This document shows, piece by piece, positions 1 to 9,277 of a DNA stretch of 64,000 nucleotides. The notes beneath the pieces were generated by a model that saw only the letters and a program-made list of their open reading frames with translations, was not told the origin of the DNA and did not search any database. Position 1 is the stretch's first letter, and each line of letters opens with the position of its first letter. The position numbers and the translations under genes are program-made. Source of the stretch: Sphingomonas sp. Leaf9 (GTDB taxonomy: Bacteria; Pseudomonadota; Alphaproteobacteria; Sphingomonadales; Sphingomonadaceae); the NCBI RefSeq assembly GCF_001421355.1, contig NZ_LMKC01000004.1:496598-560597 (forward strand), written 5' to 3'.

Positions 1-7
1 CCAGCCA

Positions 8-1288
8 TCACATCGCGGCAATCAGTTCGTCGATCGTCACGAACGCGAACGCGACCGAGCTGTCGGCCACGCCGTAGGGGATGAAGATCCGGTCGCCGTG
101 GCGCAGCGCGCCGCACGAATAGACGACGTTGGGAACGTAGCCCTCGCGGTCTTCGTTCGCCGCCGCCAGGATCGGTTCGCGGGTGCGGCCGATGACCTTC
201 GACGGATCGTCCTTGTCCAGCAGCACCGCGCCGATCGCGTATTTGCGCATCGCGCCGACGCCGTGGGTCAGCAGCAGCCAGCCCTGGTCGATTTCGATCG
301 GCGGGCCGCAATTGCCGATCTGCACCAGCTCCCACGGGAAAACGGGCTTGAGCAGCAGCTCACCCTCGTCCCAATGCGTCAGCGTATCGGATTTGATGAG
401 GAATAGGTTTTCGCCGTCCTGCCGCCCGATCATCATGTATTGGCCGTTCACCTTGCGCGGGAACAGGCCCATGCCCTTGTTCCGGGCCGCGCTGCCGGTC
501 ATCGGCACCAGGTCGAACGCCCGGAAATCGCGGGTGCGCAGCAGCTCCGACTGGATCATCGACCCGTTATAGGCGGTGTAGGTGCCGAGCCATTCGGCGG
601 TGCCGTCGTCATGGGTGAAGTGGACGAGGCGCATGTCCTCCAGCCCCTTCGACTGCGCCTCGGTAATCGGAAAGATCACCGTGCCCGACAGCGTGGAGTC
701 GCGGTGGCGGAAGACCGTCACCTCGCCCTCGGGCGCTTCCTCTTCGTCGCCGATCGCATCGGCGGCGGTGGCGAAGGGCGGTTCGGGCGCCAGCACCAGT
801 TCGTTGTCGTCGGTGATGATGCCTTCGCGGAAGGCGACCGACGAGATATGGCCTTCGCCGACCGCGCGCAGCGACATCAGGATGCGCAACGACCCCTCGG
901 GCATGCCCGACTGGTCGAAATGCGGCACGGCGCTGGGGTTCATCAGCGCGGCGGCGGCATAGCTGTATTCGTGGCAGAAATAGGCCCCGATCAGCTGGCG
1001 CTTCTCGTCGCTGATCGTGCTGCCGTCGAGGCCCAGCACCGCCTCGATCTCGTCATAGCGCGTCATGAACACGCGGCGCGTCTGCCAGTGGCGCGCCTCG
1101 AAATCCTTGAGCACCACGTCCAGTTGCGCCCGAGTTTCGGCGGGCGACATGGACAGCACTTCGCCGACCAACCGCTCGGTACGGCTGGGGGCCGAACCGT
1201 TGCGCTGCCATGCGATATGAAAGGGGCGCACCACCACGCGCGAAGGGTCGGCGTAGAGCCGCAAAGGGTGGTTGTAGATATCCAGCAT
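8..1288 (-). CDS. GH130 family glycosidase / beta-mannoside phosphorylase-like protein
   Basis: The 426-residue product has the repeated-blade pattern of five-bladed propeller GH130 enzymes, for example the segments YTAYNGS, ARNKGMGLFPRK and QIGNCGPP followed by GWLLLTHGVG. Family members cleave or phosphorolyse beta-linked mannosides in the cytoplasm; the exact substrate cannot be read from the sequence. An N-terminal arm of about 100 residues precedes the propeller, as in the longer GH130 subgroup. I start it at the ATG giving MLDIYNHPLRL, because upstream residues in the same frame are arginine/proline-rich read-through and overlap the preceding gene. It lies 38 bases downstream of the GT4 gene on the same strand, so the two are probably co-transcribed and act on the same glycan. 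Family confident, substrate unknown. Confidence 0.85.
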   Translation of the reverse strand: MLDIYNHPLRLYADPSRVVVRPFHIAWQRNGSAPSRTERLVGEVLSMSPAETRAQLDVVLKDFEARHWQTRRVFMTRYDEIEAVLGLDGSTISDEKRQLIGAYFCHEYSYAAAALMNPSAVPHFDQSGMPEGSLRILMSLRAVGEGHISSVAFREGIITDDNELVLAPEPPFATAADAIGDEEEAPEGEVTVFRHRDSTLSGTVIFPITEAQSKGLEDMRLVHFTHDDGTAEWLGTYTAYNGSMIQSELLRTRDFRAFDLVPMTGSAARNKGMGLFPRKVNGQYMMIGRQDGENLFLIKSDTLTHWDEGELLLKPVFPWELVQIGNCGPPIEIDQGWLLLTHGVGAMRKYAIGAVLLDKDDPSKVIGRTREPILAAANEDREGYVPNVVYSCGALRHGDRIFIPYGVADSSVAFAFVTIDELIAAM

Positions 1289-1326
1289 TCGCGCGTCCAA
1301 TAATCCCGGCCGAAGCCGCGGCCGGA

Positions 1327-3594
1327 TCAGGCCACGGCGCGGCGCGGGTCTGCCACGGAAGCGCGACCCTTTGAAAGGGCGGAAATCGCACAGGACGCCA
1401 ATTGCAGCGCGAGAATCGACTCCGCGCCCTGATTGCGGTTCAATCCGGTGGGCATCAACCCGTCGAAACAACCGCCGTCACCCACGGTCGCCAGCGGCAG
1501 GTCCAGGTCGTTGGCGCCCAGATACCAGTTATACGCCTTGACCGCCTCATCGACCCAGCGCTGGTCGCGCGTCGCGTCCCAGGCCGCGACACAGGCCTCG
1601 ACCGTTGCCTGCGCTTCCAGCGGCTGCTGGTCGAACGGCAGCGGATCGGCATAGGGACGACTGAAACTCTCGGTACCGACCGCACGGAACCGGCCGTCGG
1701 GCGACGTCTGCTGCGCGACGATCCAGTCGAGCGTGTCCAGCCCGACCTTCAGGAAATCATCCCGCTTCAGGGCATGGCCGGCGCGAATCATCGCTTCGGG
1801 CAGGCGGGCATTGTCATAGGCCAGCACGATTTCGAACCAGCGCCATTCCGGGCGGCGGGCGGCATCGAGCAGCGTGACCAGTTCGGCACCAAACCGCGTC
1901 GCGATCTCGGTCGACAGCGCATGGCCGGGGTTGATGTCGAGCATCGCCACCGCGCCCAGCATGGCAAAGGCACGCGCACGCGGGCTACCAAGGTCGAGCG
2001 CGATCGACGCGGTCTGCTCATAGAGCGACATCGCCCAGTCGCGATGCTTGCGCGACTGCGCATCGCGCGCGGTGATTGCCAGTGCCCACAACGTGCGGCC
2101 GTTCGAGTCCTCCGACCCTTCATCCTCGCACCAGGTCCGGTCGAAATTCATGAAGTTGCGGAACCGCCGCCGATCCGGGTTCCACGCATATTGCAGGAAC
2201 GAAGCATAGATCGTGGTCCATTTGTCGCGGACAATCGGATCGATATCCTCGATCTGCGACATCAGGATCAGCGCACGGGCATTGTCGTCGATGCAATAGC
2301 CATGGCGGCGGTCGGGCACCGAATAGATCGAGTGCTGCAACATGCCGGTCGCGTCGCTCATCCGTTCGACGGCGGCGAAATCGGGCTGCAGCGCGGTCAG
2401 GTCGGTGCTGGGCCGCACGCGGCGGGGCCGGGCGGCGACAGCCTGACCGATCTCGATCATTGCCGCCTGCGCGAGGCAGGGGAACAGCATCGTCCGGCCG
2501 CGAGCATAGGCACGGCCAGCCAGCGATTCGCGACGGGCGTCGTTACCCAGCAGATCGACGATTTCGCGCGCGAACGCCGCGGCATCGCCGAAATTGACGA
2601 TCACGCCATGGTCGTCCGCCAGGATTTCGGTCGCGTGGACGTAAGGGGTGGACACCACCACCTTGCCGACGCCCACTGCATAGGACAGCGTGCCCGAGGT
2701 GATCTGCGCCGGGTTGCTGTACGGGGTGACGTACAGATCGGCGGCCTGGAGATAGTCGAGCAGTTCGTCCTGTTCGACGAAGCCGTCGAGGAAGCAGACA
2801 TTATCTGCGACGCCCAGCTGCGCAGCCTGTGCCTTCAGCCGGTCGCGATACGCCTCGCCCTCATGCGCGACGAGATGCGGATGGGTCGCGCCCAGTACGA
2901 CATACAGCGCGTCGGGATGCGATGCGACGACCGTCGGCATCGCCTCGATCATCGTCTCGATCCCCTTGTTCGGGGCAAGCAGGCCGAAGGTCAGCACGAC
3001 CGGGCGACCGGCCCAGCCGAACCGTGCCTTCATCGCATCGGGTTGTACGAACGGGCGGTCGTGGACGCCGTGCGGGATCGTCACGATCTTGCGCGCATCG
3101 GTGCCGTGGACGCGCATCAGGATTTCGCGACCCTTGTCGGCCATCACGATGATCTTCGACGCACGGCGCAGCAATGCCTCCAACACGCGACGTTCATCGG
3201 CATTGGGATGTTCGAGAATGGTGTGCAGCGTGATAGCGACCGGCACGTTCACCCGGTCGAGCAACGCGACGATATGTTCGCCCGCCGGCCCGCCATAGAT
3301 GCCATATTCGTGCTGCACCCAGACCGCCTGCGCGCCGCTCGCCTCGATCCGGCGCGCCGCGTCGAGATAGGCGATGCGGTCGTTCTGCGCGATCGCGTGG
3401 GTCACTTCAGGCGGATAGGCATAGGCACCGGGACGGTCGTCCATCGCATAGACGTCGACCGCCATGTCGGGATACCGATCGCGCAACGCATTGAACGTGT
3501 CGGTGGTGAAGGTCGCGAGCCCGCATTTGCGCGGCAGGAAATTACCGATCAGCGCGATGCGATCGAGCGAATCCAGGGCTACCCTCTGGCTCAT
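1327..3594 (-). CDS. Two-domain glycosyltransferase, GT4-type N-terminus with helical C-terminal domain
   Basis: The first ~365 residues of this 755-residue protein are a GT-B fold GT4 transferase: NFLPRKCGLATFT near the start, FGLLAPNKGIETMIEA at the nucleotide-binding side, and the donor-site segment YSNPAQITSGTLSYA. Residues from about 375 to the end are a separate helix-rich domain with RHGYCIDDNARALI and WCEDEGSEDSNGRTLWAL, resembling an (alpha/alpha) barrel of the type found in glycan-processing enzymes. Such fused proteins often neighbour GH130 genes, as here, suggesting synthesis and turnover of one mannose-containing glycan (inference). Start is the ATG at 3594, six bases after AGGA; a TTG one codon earlier is less likely. 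Acceptor and donor are not identifiable. Confidence 0.8.
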   Translation of the reverse strand: MSQRVALDSLDRIALIGNFLPRKCGLATFTTDTFNALRDRYPDMAVDVYAMDDRPGAYAYPPEVTHAIAQNDRIAYLDAARRIEASGAQAVWVQHEYGIYGGPAGEHIVALLDRVNVPVAITLHTILEHPNADERRVLEALLRRASKIIVMADKGREILMRVHGTDARKIVTIPHGVHDRPFVQPDAMKARFGWAGRPVVLTFGLLAPNKGIETMIEAMPTVVASHPDALYVVLGATHPHLVAHEGEAYRDRLKAQAAQLGVADNVCFLDGFVEQDELLDYLQAADLYVTPYSNPAQITSGTLSYAVGVGKVVVSTPYVHATEILADDHGVIVNFGDAAAFAREIVDLLGNDARRESLAGRAYARGRTMLFPCLAQAAMIEIGQAVAARPRRVRPSTDLTALQPDFAAVERMSDATGMLQHSIYSVPDRRHGYCIDDNARALILMSQIEDIDPIVRDKWTTIYASFLQYAWNPDRRRFRNFMNFDRTWCEDEGSEDSNGRTLWALAITARDAQSRKHRDWAMSLYEQTASIALDLGSPRARAFAMLGAVAMLDINPGHALSTEIATRFGAELVTLLDAARRPEWRWFEIVLAYDNARLPEAMIRAGHALKRDDFLKVGLDTLDWIVAQQTSPDGRFRAVGTESFSRPYADPLPFDQQPLEAQATVEACVAAWDATRDQRWVDEAVKAYNWYLGANDLDLPLATVGDGGCFDGLMPTGLNRNQGAESILALQLASCAISALSKGRASVADPRRAVA

Positions 3595-3732
3595 CAACGT
3601 TCCTCTTTGCGATGCAATATCCGCACGGTATCGGCGGTGTCCGCAAATAGAAACATTCCGACACGGTGAATGGTTGCAAGAATTGTGCGCTGCGACACAA
3701 TAACGTGGCGAAACGTGCCGCCGTCGCGGCGA

Positions 3733-4176
3733 TCACCCGCGTCCGCGATATCCCGGCACGTTCTGATCAGGAATCCATACCGACCGGGGAGGTTCCCCCG
3801 ATTGCCAGAACACGTCGATCGGGATGCCGCCGCGCGGATACCAATAGCCGCCGATGCGCAGCCATACCGGCTGCATTTCCGCGACCAGCCGCTCGGCGAT
3901 GCCGACCGTGCAATCCTCATGGAAGGCGGCATGGTTGCGGAAAGACCCCAGGAACAGCTTCAGCGATTTCGATTCGACGATGGTCGCGGCGGGGACATAG
4001 TCGATCACCAGATGCGCGAAATCGGGCTGTCCCGTCACCGGGCACAGCGAGGTGAATTCGGGCGCGGTGAAGCGCACCAGATACGGCGTGCTGCGCGGGT
4101 TGGGAACATAATCGAGTTCGGCGGCTTCCGGAGTCGCGGGAAGCGGGCTGGCCTGGCCAAGGAATTTCGGGTCCAT
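3733..4176 (-). CDS. queF: NADPH-dependent 7-cyano-7-deazaguanine reductase
   Basis: QueF reduces preQ0 to preQ1 in the queuosine tRNA-modification pathway. The 147-residue length fits the short, homodimeric QueF type. Diagnostic segments are present: [15 protein letters not shown] with the nucleophilic cysteine that forms the thioimide, and [15 protein letters not shown] with the substrate-binding glutamate and FHEDC downstream. The C-terminal [10 protein letters not shown] is also typical. I chose the ATG giving MDPKFLGQ, which matches the usual family N-terminus; an in-frame ATG nine codons upstream would leave only two bases to the divergent photolyase gene. With the chosen start the two genes share a 29-base gap, so their promoters must overlap each other's coding starts. 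Confidence 0.95.
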   Translation of the reverse strand: MDPKFLGQASPLPATPEAAELDYVPNPRSTPYLVRFTAPEFTSLCPVTGQPDFAHLVIDYVPAATIVESKSLKLFLGSFRNHAAFHEDCTVGIAERLVAEMQPVWLRIGGYWYPRGGIPIDVFWQSGEPPRSVWIPDQNVPGYRGRG

Positions 4177-4205
4177 GGCCCCATTGTAGAAGGGACTGCG
4201 CACAA

Positions 4206-5753
4206 ATGGAACGGGTGCTGATCCCGATACTGGGCGACCAATTGTCGCTTGCGCTGTCGTCGCTCGCCGACGCCGATCCCGATACCACGACGATCCTGAT
4301 GATGGAGGTGGTCGAGGAAGCGACCTATGTCCGCCATCATCCCAAGAAGATCGCGTTCCTGTTCGCCGCGATGCGCCACCATGCCGCCGAACTGAGCGAC
4401 AAGGGGTGGAGCGTCGATTATGTCCGGCTGGACGACCCCGACAATGTCGGCACCTTTACCGGAGAGATCGCCCGCGCGGTCGAGCGGCACGATCCGACCG
4501 CGATCATCGTCACCGAAGCCGGCGAATGGCGGGTGCAGGCGATGCTGGAGGCGTGGGAGACGATCTTCGGCATTCCCGTGTCGATCCGTCCCGACACGCG
4601 CTTCCTCTGTTCGCACGACCGGTTTCGGGAATGGGCCGACAACCGGCGCGAATTGCGCATGGAATTTTTCTATCGCGAGATGCGGCGCGAAACCGGGCTG
4701 TTGATGGACGGCGCCAAGCCGGTCGGCGGCAAATGGAATTTCGACCACGACAATCGCAAGCCGGCGAAGCGCGACCTGCTGATCCCCCGCCCGCTGTCGT
4801 TCACGCCGGACGCGGTGACGCAGGAGGTGCTGGCGCTGGTCGCGGATCGGTTCGGCGACCATGCCGGTACGCTCGACGGGTTCGACTTTGCGGTCACGCG
4901 CAAGGATGCGCTGCGCCAGCAACGCGCCTTCCTCACCCATGCGCTGCCGGGGTTCGGCGACAATCAGGACGCGATGCTGACCGGCGAACCCTATCTGTGG
5001 CACGCCGTCCTCTCGCCCTACATCAATGCCGGCCTGCTCGACCCGCTCGACCTGTGCCGGGCGGTCGAGAAGGAGTACGCGGCGGGCAAGGTGCCGATCA
5101 ACGCGGCGGAGGGGTTCATCCGCCAGATCATCGGCTGGCGCGAATTCGTGCGCGGCATCTATTGGCGCGAGGGGCCGGACTACGTCACGCGCAACTTCCT
5201 CGGCGCGAAGCGCGACCTGCCGGCATTCTACTGGACCGGCGAGACCGACATGCACTGCCTGTCCCAGGCGATCGGGCAGACGCTGGACAGGGCCTATGCC
5301 CATCATATCCAGCGGTTGATGATCACCGGCAATTTCGCGCTGCTGATCGGTGCCGACCCTCAGCAGGTCCATCGCTGGTATCTGGAGGTCTATGCCGATG
5401 CCTATGAATGGGTCGAGCTGCCCAATACGCTGGGGATGAGCCAGTTCGGCGATGGCGGGCTGCTGGGGTCGAAACCCTATGCGTCGTCGGGTGCCTATAT
5501 CGACCGGATGTCGGATTATTGCGGGACATGCCGCTATGATGTGAAGCAGCGCACCGGGCCGGACGCGTGCCCGTTCAACGCGCTCTATTGGGACTTCATC
5601 GCCCGCAACCAGGAAAAGCTCGGCCGCAATCCGCGCATGGCGATGCCGTACCGGACGTGGGACAAGATGGCCGAGGAGACGCAACGCGAGCTGCTGGGGC
5701 AGGCGAAGGGGTTTTTGGCGGCGCTCGACAAGCTGCCGAAATACGAGGGGTAG
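4206..5753 (+). CDS. phrB: Iron-sulfur bacterial (6-4) photolyase / cryptochrome-related protein (PhrB type)
   Basis: The 515-residue protein belongs to the deoxyribodipyrimidine photolyase-related (FeS-BCP) family, which repairs UV (6-4) photoproducts using FAD, a lumazine antenna and a [4Fe-4S] cluster. The N-terminal Rossmann-like antenna domain begins [11 protein letters not shown]. In the C-terminal FAD domain the four cluster cysteines are C351, C439, C442 and C455 (in MHCLSQ, YCGTC and DACPFN), the same spacing as the characterised Agrobacterium PhrB. The motif [14 protein letters not shown] holds the paired histidines of the active site. It is divergent from queF and followed by a palindromic repeat. 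Carotenoid genes elsewhere in the window share the light-protection theme. Confidence 0.93.
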   Translation: MERVLIPILGDQLSLALSSLADADPDTTTILMMEVVEEATYVRHHPKKIAFLFAAMRHHAAELSDKGWSVDYVRLDDPDNVGTFTGEIARAVERHDPTAIIVTEAGEWRVQAMLEAWETIFGIPVSIRPDTRFLCSHDRFREWADNRRELRMEFFYREMRRETGLLMDGAKPVGGKWNFDHDNRKPAKRDLLIPRPLSFTPDAVTQEVLALVADRFGDHAGTLDGFDFAVTRKDALRQQRAFLTHALPGFGDNQDAMLTGEPYLWHAVLSPYINAGLLDPLDLCRAVEKEYAAGKVPINAAEGFIRQIIGWREFVRGIYWREGPDYVTRNFLGAKRDLPAFYWTGETDMHCLSQAIGQTLDRAYAHHIQRLMITGNFALLIGADPQQVHRWYLEVYADAYEWVELPNTLGMSQFGDGGLLGSKPYASSGAYIDRMSDYCGTCRYDVKQRTGPDACPFNALYWDFIARNQEKLGRNPRMAMPYRTWDKMAEETQRELLGQAKGFLAALDKLPKYEG

Positions 5754-5763
5754 GTCCGCACAC

Positions 5764-5863
5764 CTCGTCATTCCCGCGCAGGCGGGAATCCATACGCGCT
5801 GGCTTCTCGGCTGGAGCACGGACCGTCGCGTATATGGATCCCCGCCTGCGCGGGGATGACGAG
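5764..5863. repeat. Inverted pair of 31-base palindromic repeats (GCAGGCGGGAAT type)
   Basis: Two copies of a 31-base unit, 5764-5794 and 5833-5863, lie in opposite orientation with two mismatches between them. Each copy is itself a small hairpin (for example ATTCCCGC / GCGGGAAT with a GCAG loop). A partial relative (CCGCCTGCGCGGGG) occurs after the cyclotransferase gene near 63470. The pair could fold into one long hairpin and act as a terminator after the photolyase gene. This is a REP-like dispersed intergenic repeat, not an IS. Confidence 0.8.
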
Positions 5864-5936
5864 AGATACGCGTTGGCGGGCCGTAAGCCAGACCCTAACG
5901 CTTGACCCATCGCGCCGCGCGCCTAAGCCTTGGCCG

Positions 5937-6767
5937 ATGCAACCGCTCGTTTCCACCGCATGGCTCGCCGACCGGCTCGGTACCCCCGGCCTCGTCGTCC
6001 TCGACGCGACCTTCGTGGCCGTGCAGCCCGATCCCCCCCGCGACGAAGCCGCCGAATTCGCCGCCGCGCATATTCCGGGCGCGCGCTTCCTCGATCTGCG
6101 CGCGCTGTCGACGGGCCAGGCGACCTCGCTGCCCGCGGCAGAGAAGCTGGCGGCGCGGCTGGGCGCGCTGGGGCTGAACGACGATGTGCAGGTCGTGCTG
6201 TACGACAATTCGCCGCACCATACGGCGGCGCGGGGCTGGTGGCTGCTGCGGCGTTTCGCCCGCGCGCTGCCGGTCGCGATCCTTGATGGCGGGCTGGCCA
6301 AATGGCGGGCCGAGGGGCGTGCCCTCGAAACCGGCATGGATCAGCCGACGCCGACCCGTTTTGCCGCCGATCCCGACCTGGCCCCGGTACGGACCAAGGC
6401 GATGGTGCAGGCGTCGCTCGACAAGGAAACGACGCAGCTGGTCGATGCACGCTCGCCCGCGCGGTTCGACGGGAGCGAGGCCGATCCGCGCGGCCTGCCC
6501 TCCGGCCATATTCCGGGCAGCACCAACCTGCATTATGCCCGTTTCTTCCACGACGACGGGACGTGGCGGTCGCCACAGGAACTGGCGGCGCTGTTCGCCG
6601 GGGCGGGGATCGATCTCGACCGGCCGGTCACGACGACCTGCGGGTCGGGCATTACCGCCGCGATCCCGGCCTTTGCGCTGCACCTGCTGGGGCGCGATGC
6701 GGCGCTGTATGACGGCAGCTGGACCGAATGGGCCGCCGACCCGCAGACGCCGAAGGTGGTCGCATGA
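5937..6767 (+). CDS. sseA: 3-mercaptopyruvate sulfurtransferase
   Basis: Two tandem rhodanese domains make up the 276 residues. The second domain carries the active-site loop CGSGIT with catalytic Cys235; the CG[ST]G[VI]T form is typical of mercaptopyruvate sulfurtransferases rather than thiosulfate sulfurtransferases. The first domain is catalytically inactive as usual and includes SGHIPG-like loops such as AAHIPGARFLDL. The reaction moves sulfur from 3-mercaptopyruvate to a thiol acceptor or cyanide in cysteine catabolism. Start is the ATG giving MQPLVSTAWLA; in-frame codons upstream run through the palindromic repeat. Its stop overlaps the start of the next gene (ATGA), so it is translated together with a Cys/Met-metabolism enzyme, which fits a sulfur-amino-acid operon. 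Confidence 0.92.
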   Translation: MQPLVSTAWLADRLGTPGLVVLDATFVAVQPDPPRDEAAEFAAAHIPGARFLDLRALSTGQATSLPAAEKLAARLGALGLNDDVQVVLYDNSPHHTAARGWWLLRRFARALPVAILDGGLAKWRAEGRALETGMDQPTPTRFAADPDLAPVRTKAMVQASLDKETTQLVDARSPARFDGSEADPRGLPSGHIPGSTNLHYARFFHDDGTWRSPQELAALFAGAGIDLDRPVTTTCGSGITAAIPAFALHLLGRDAALYDGSWTEWAADPQTPKVVA

Positions 6768-7957
6768 GCGCCCCCGACGCATCCCACGCGCCCGAGACAC
6801 AGGTCGTCACCGGCGGCCGCCGCGACGAATGGACCGGGGGCGTGGTCAATGTCCCCGTCTGGCGCGCCTCGACGATCCTGTATGACGACGTGGCCGATCT
6901 GCGCGCGGCGGCGGGGGCGAATACCCATCACCGGCTCTATTACGGTCGGCGCGGCACCCCGACCCAGTGGTCGCTGGCCGAGGCGCTGACCGAGCTGGAG
7001 CCGGGGGCCGAGGGGACGTTGCTCTATCCATCGGGCGTCGCGGCGATCACCACCGCGCTGCTCGCATATCTGAAGCCCGGCGATCACCTGCTGCTGCCCG
7101 ACAGCGCCTATGACCCGACCCGTGCCTTTGCGCAGGGTATCCTGAAGACGATTGGCGTCACCACCACGCTGTACGACCCGATGATCGGGGCGGGAATCGC
7201 CGAACTGATGACCCCGGCGACGAAGGTGCTGTTCCTCGAAAGCCCCGGGAGTCTCACCTTCGAGGTGCAGGACGTGCCGGCGATGACCGCCATCGCGCGG
7301 GAACGGGGGATCACCACCATTCTCGACAATACCTGGGCGACGCCGCTGCTGTTCCCGGCGATGGCGCACGGCGTCGACGTGACGATCATGGCCTGCACCA
7401 AATATGTCGTCGGCCATTCCGACGCGATGCTGGGATCGGCCACCGCCGTGGCGTCGCACTGGCCGGCGTTGCGCGATGCGACCTATCAGCTCGGCCAGCA
7501 TGTCGGGCCGGACGATGCGGCGCTCGGCGCGCGGGGGCTGCGCACCATGGCGGTGCGGCTGAAACAGCATGGCGAGTCGTCGATCCGCATCGCCCGGTGG
7601 CTGTCCGACCAGCCCGAGGTGGCGCGCGTGCTGCACCCCGCGCTGCCGGGCTGTCCGGGGCATGACATTTTCATCCGTGATTTCCGGGGCAGTGCCGGGC
7701 TGTTCGCCTTCGTCCTGAACGGCGGCAGCGATGCCGGCCGGGTCGCGTTGATCGACGGCCTCAAGCTGTTCGGCATCGGCTATAGCTGGGGCGGGTTCGA
7801 AAGCCTTGCCCTGCCGATCGACCCGCATCGCTACCGCAGCGTGACGCGCGCGGAGGCCGAGGGGCCGATGATCCGGTTGCAGATCGGGCTGGAGAATGCC
7901 GACGACCTGATCGCCGATCTCGCCGCCGGGCTGGCACGGTTCCGGGCGACACCGTGA
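6764..7957 (+). CDS. metC: Cys/Met metabolism PLP-dependent enzyme, probably cystathionine beta-lyase
   Basis: The protein of 397 residues is a fold-type I PLP enzyme of the Cys/Met metabolism family. Lys213 in the motif CTKYVVGHSD is the Schiff-base lysine; LYPSGVAAI and LDNTWATPLLF are the phosphate- and ring-binding segments. The YYGRRGTPT element and the GGRRDEWTGGVVNVPVWRAS N-terminus are characteristic of the MetC beta-lyase branch, which splits cystathionine into homocysteine, pyruvate and ammonia. It overlaps sseA by four bases upstream and the channel gene by four bases (GTGA) downstream. The exact member of the family (beta-lyase against gamma-lyase or synthase) is less certain than the family. 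Confidence 0.85.
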   Translation: MSAPDASHAPETQVVTGGRRDEWTGGVVNVPVWRASTILYDDVADLRAAAGANTHHRLYYGRRGTPTQWSLAEALTELEPGAEGTLLYPSGVAAITTALLAYLKPGDHLLLPDSAYDPTRAFAQGILKTIGVTTTLYDPMIGAGIAELMTPATKVLFLESPGSLTFEVQDVPAMTAIARERGITTILDNTWATPLLFPAMAHGVDVTIMACTKYVVGHSDAMLGSATAVASHWPALRDATYQLGQHVGPDDAALGARGLRTMAVRLKQHGESSIRIARWLSDQPEVARVLHPALPGCPGHDIFIRDFRGSAGLFAFVLNGGSDAGRVALIDGLKLFGIGYSWGGFESLALPIDPHRYRSVTRAEAEGPMIRLQIGLENADDLIADLAAGLARFRATP

Positions 7958-9234
7958 ACGGCCTTGCCGCCGGGCTGGCCGCACAGGGATTGCCGGTCGC
8001 CGATGGGCGGGAACTGGCCGAAGCCGGTATCGTGGCAGGGCTGGTGCTGTTGTCGCTGCTGCTCGGCTGGCTGGCCGGGCGTTGGGCCGGGCCGCATCTG
8101 ACGACGTTGTGGCGCGACCGGGTGGGCGACCATGCCGTCGGCCTCGCCACGCGCATGTGCGACATCGTGCGGCATTTCGTGGCGGTCATCGCGCTGGCGC
8201 TGGTCGCGCAGGGGCATGATTGGGGGGCGCTGGCCGATATCGTCGTTGGCCTGGCGCTGGGCGCGGCGGTCGGCCGCCTTGCCATGCAGCTGCTGCGCGG
8301 CGTCAACCTCGCCCGCTGGCTGGCGTGGGCGGTATCGTCGATCCTGTTCGTCGCGGTGCTGGCCGGATCGGTCGGCGGGCTGGAGCCGATCACCACCACC
8401 CTCGACGCGATCGGCTTTTCGGTCGGCCGCCGCCGCCTGTCGCTGCTGGCGCTGGTCAGCGCGCTGCTGACCGCGGTCGTCCTCTATGCCGTGGTGCGCG
8501 TTGCCAACAAGCTGGTCGGCCATGCGGTGGATCAGGCGAAGAGCCTCGACCCCGCGCAGAAACTACTGGCGCAAAAATTGGCATCGATCGCGGTGGTCAT
8601 CGCCGCCTTCTTCTTCGGGATCGACCTGCTCGGCATCGACCTGACGACCTTTGCGATCTTTTCGGGCGGGCTCGGCCTCGCGGTCGGGTTCGGATTGCAG
8701 AAGACGGTTGGAAACCTGATCGCGGGCATCATCCTGCTGATGGACCGGTCGATCAAGCCGGGCGACGTGATCGTCGTCGGCGACAGCTTCGGCTGGGTGA
8801 ACAAGATCGGGGTGCGCGCGGTGTCGGTCATCACCCGCGATGGCAAGGAGCATTTGATCCCCAACGAAATCCTGATGACGCAGGAGGTGGAGAACTGGTC
8901 CTTTTCCGACCGCAACGTCCGGGTGCGAATCCCAGTCGGGGTGGGGTATGAAACCGACCTGCGGCTGGCGCAGCAGCTGATGCTGCAGGCCGCGACCGAA
9001 AGCGCGCGGGTGCTGCGCAGCCCGGCGCCCAATGTCTGGCTGATCTCCTACGGCGAATATGCCGTGGAGCATGAAATTCTGGCGTGGATCAGCGACCCCG
9101 AACAGGGCGTCGGCAATGTCCGGTCGGACGTGCTCAACCGGTTGTGGGACCTGTTCAAGGAGAATGGCATCGAGATTCCGGTGCCGCGGCGCGAGCTGAT
9201 GTTCCGCGACGGGGCGCAGGGGACGAAGGGGTAG
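7954..9234 (+). CDS. MscS-family mechanosensitive ion channel
   Basis: The 426-residue protein has several N-terminal membrane helices (roughly residues 25-45, 65-95, 110-150 and 165-185), then the conserved pore-lining TM3 region GLGLAVGFGLQKTVGNLIAG and the beta domain DRSIKPGDVIVVGD, FGWVNKIGVRAVSV and the DGKEHLIPNE motif. These identify a small-conductance mechanosensitive channel that releases solutes during osmotic downshock. The start is a GTG that overlaps the stop of the preceding PLP-enzyme gene, so translation is coupled to a sulfur-metabolism operon for no obvious functional reason. The extra N-terminal helices relative to E. coli MscS are common in this branch. Confidence 0.92.
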   Translation: MNGLAAGLAAQGLPVADGRELAEAGIVAGLVLLSLLLGWLAGRWAGPHLTTLWRDRVGDHAVGLATRMCDIVRHFVAVIALALVAQGHDWGALADIVVGLALGAAVGRLAMQLLRGVNLARWLAWAVSSILFVAVLAGSVGGLEPITTTLDAIGFSVGRRRLSLLALVSALLTAVVLYAVVRVANKLVGHAVDQAKSLDPAQKLLAQKLASIAVVIAAFFFGIDLLGIDLTTFAIFSGGLGLAVGFGLQKTVGNLIAGIILLMDRSIKPGDVIVVGDSFGWVNKIGVRAVSVITRDGKEHLIPNEILMTQEVENWSFSDRNVRVRIPVGVGYETDLRLAQQLMLQAATESARVLRSPAPNVWLISYGEYAVEHEILAWISDPEQGVGNVRSDVLNRLWDLFKENGIEIPVPRRELMFRDGAQGTKG

Positions 9235-9277
9235 CGCACCCTTTCGCCGCCGCCGACCACCCCCTATCTTGCCCTGC

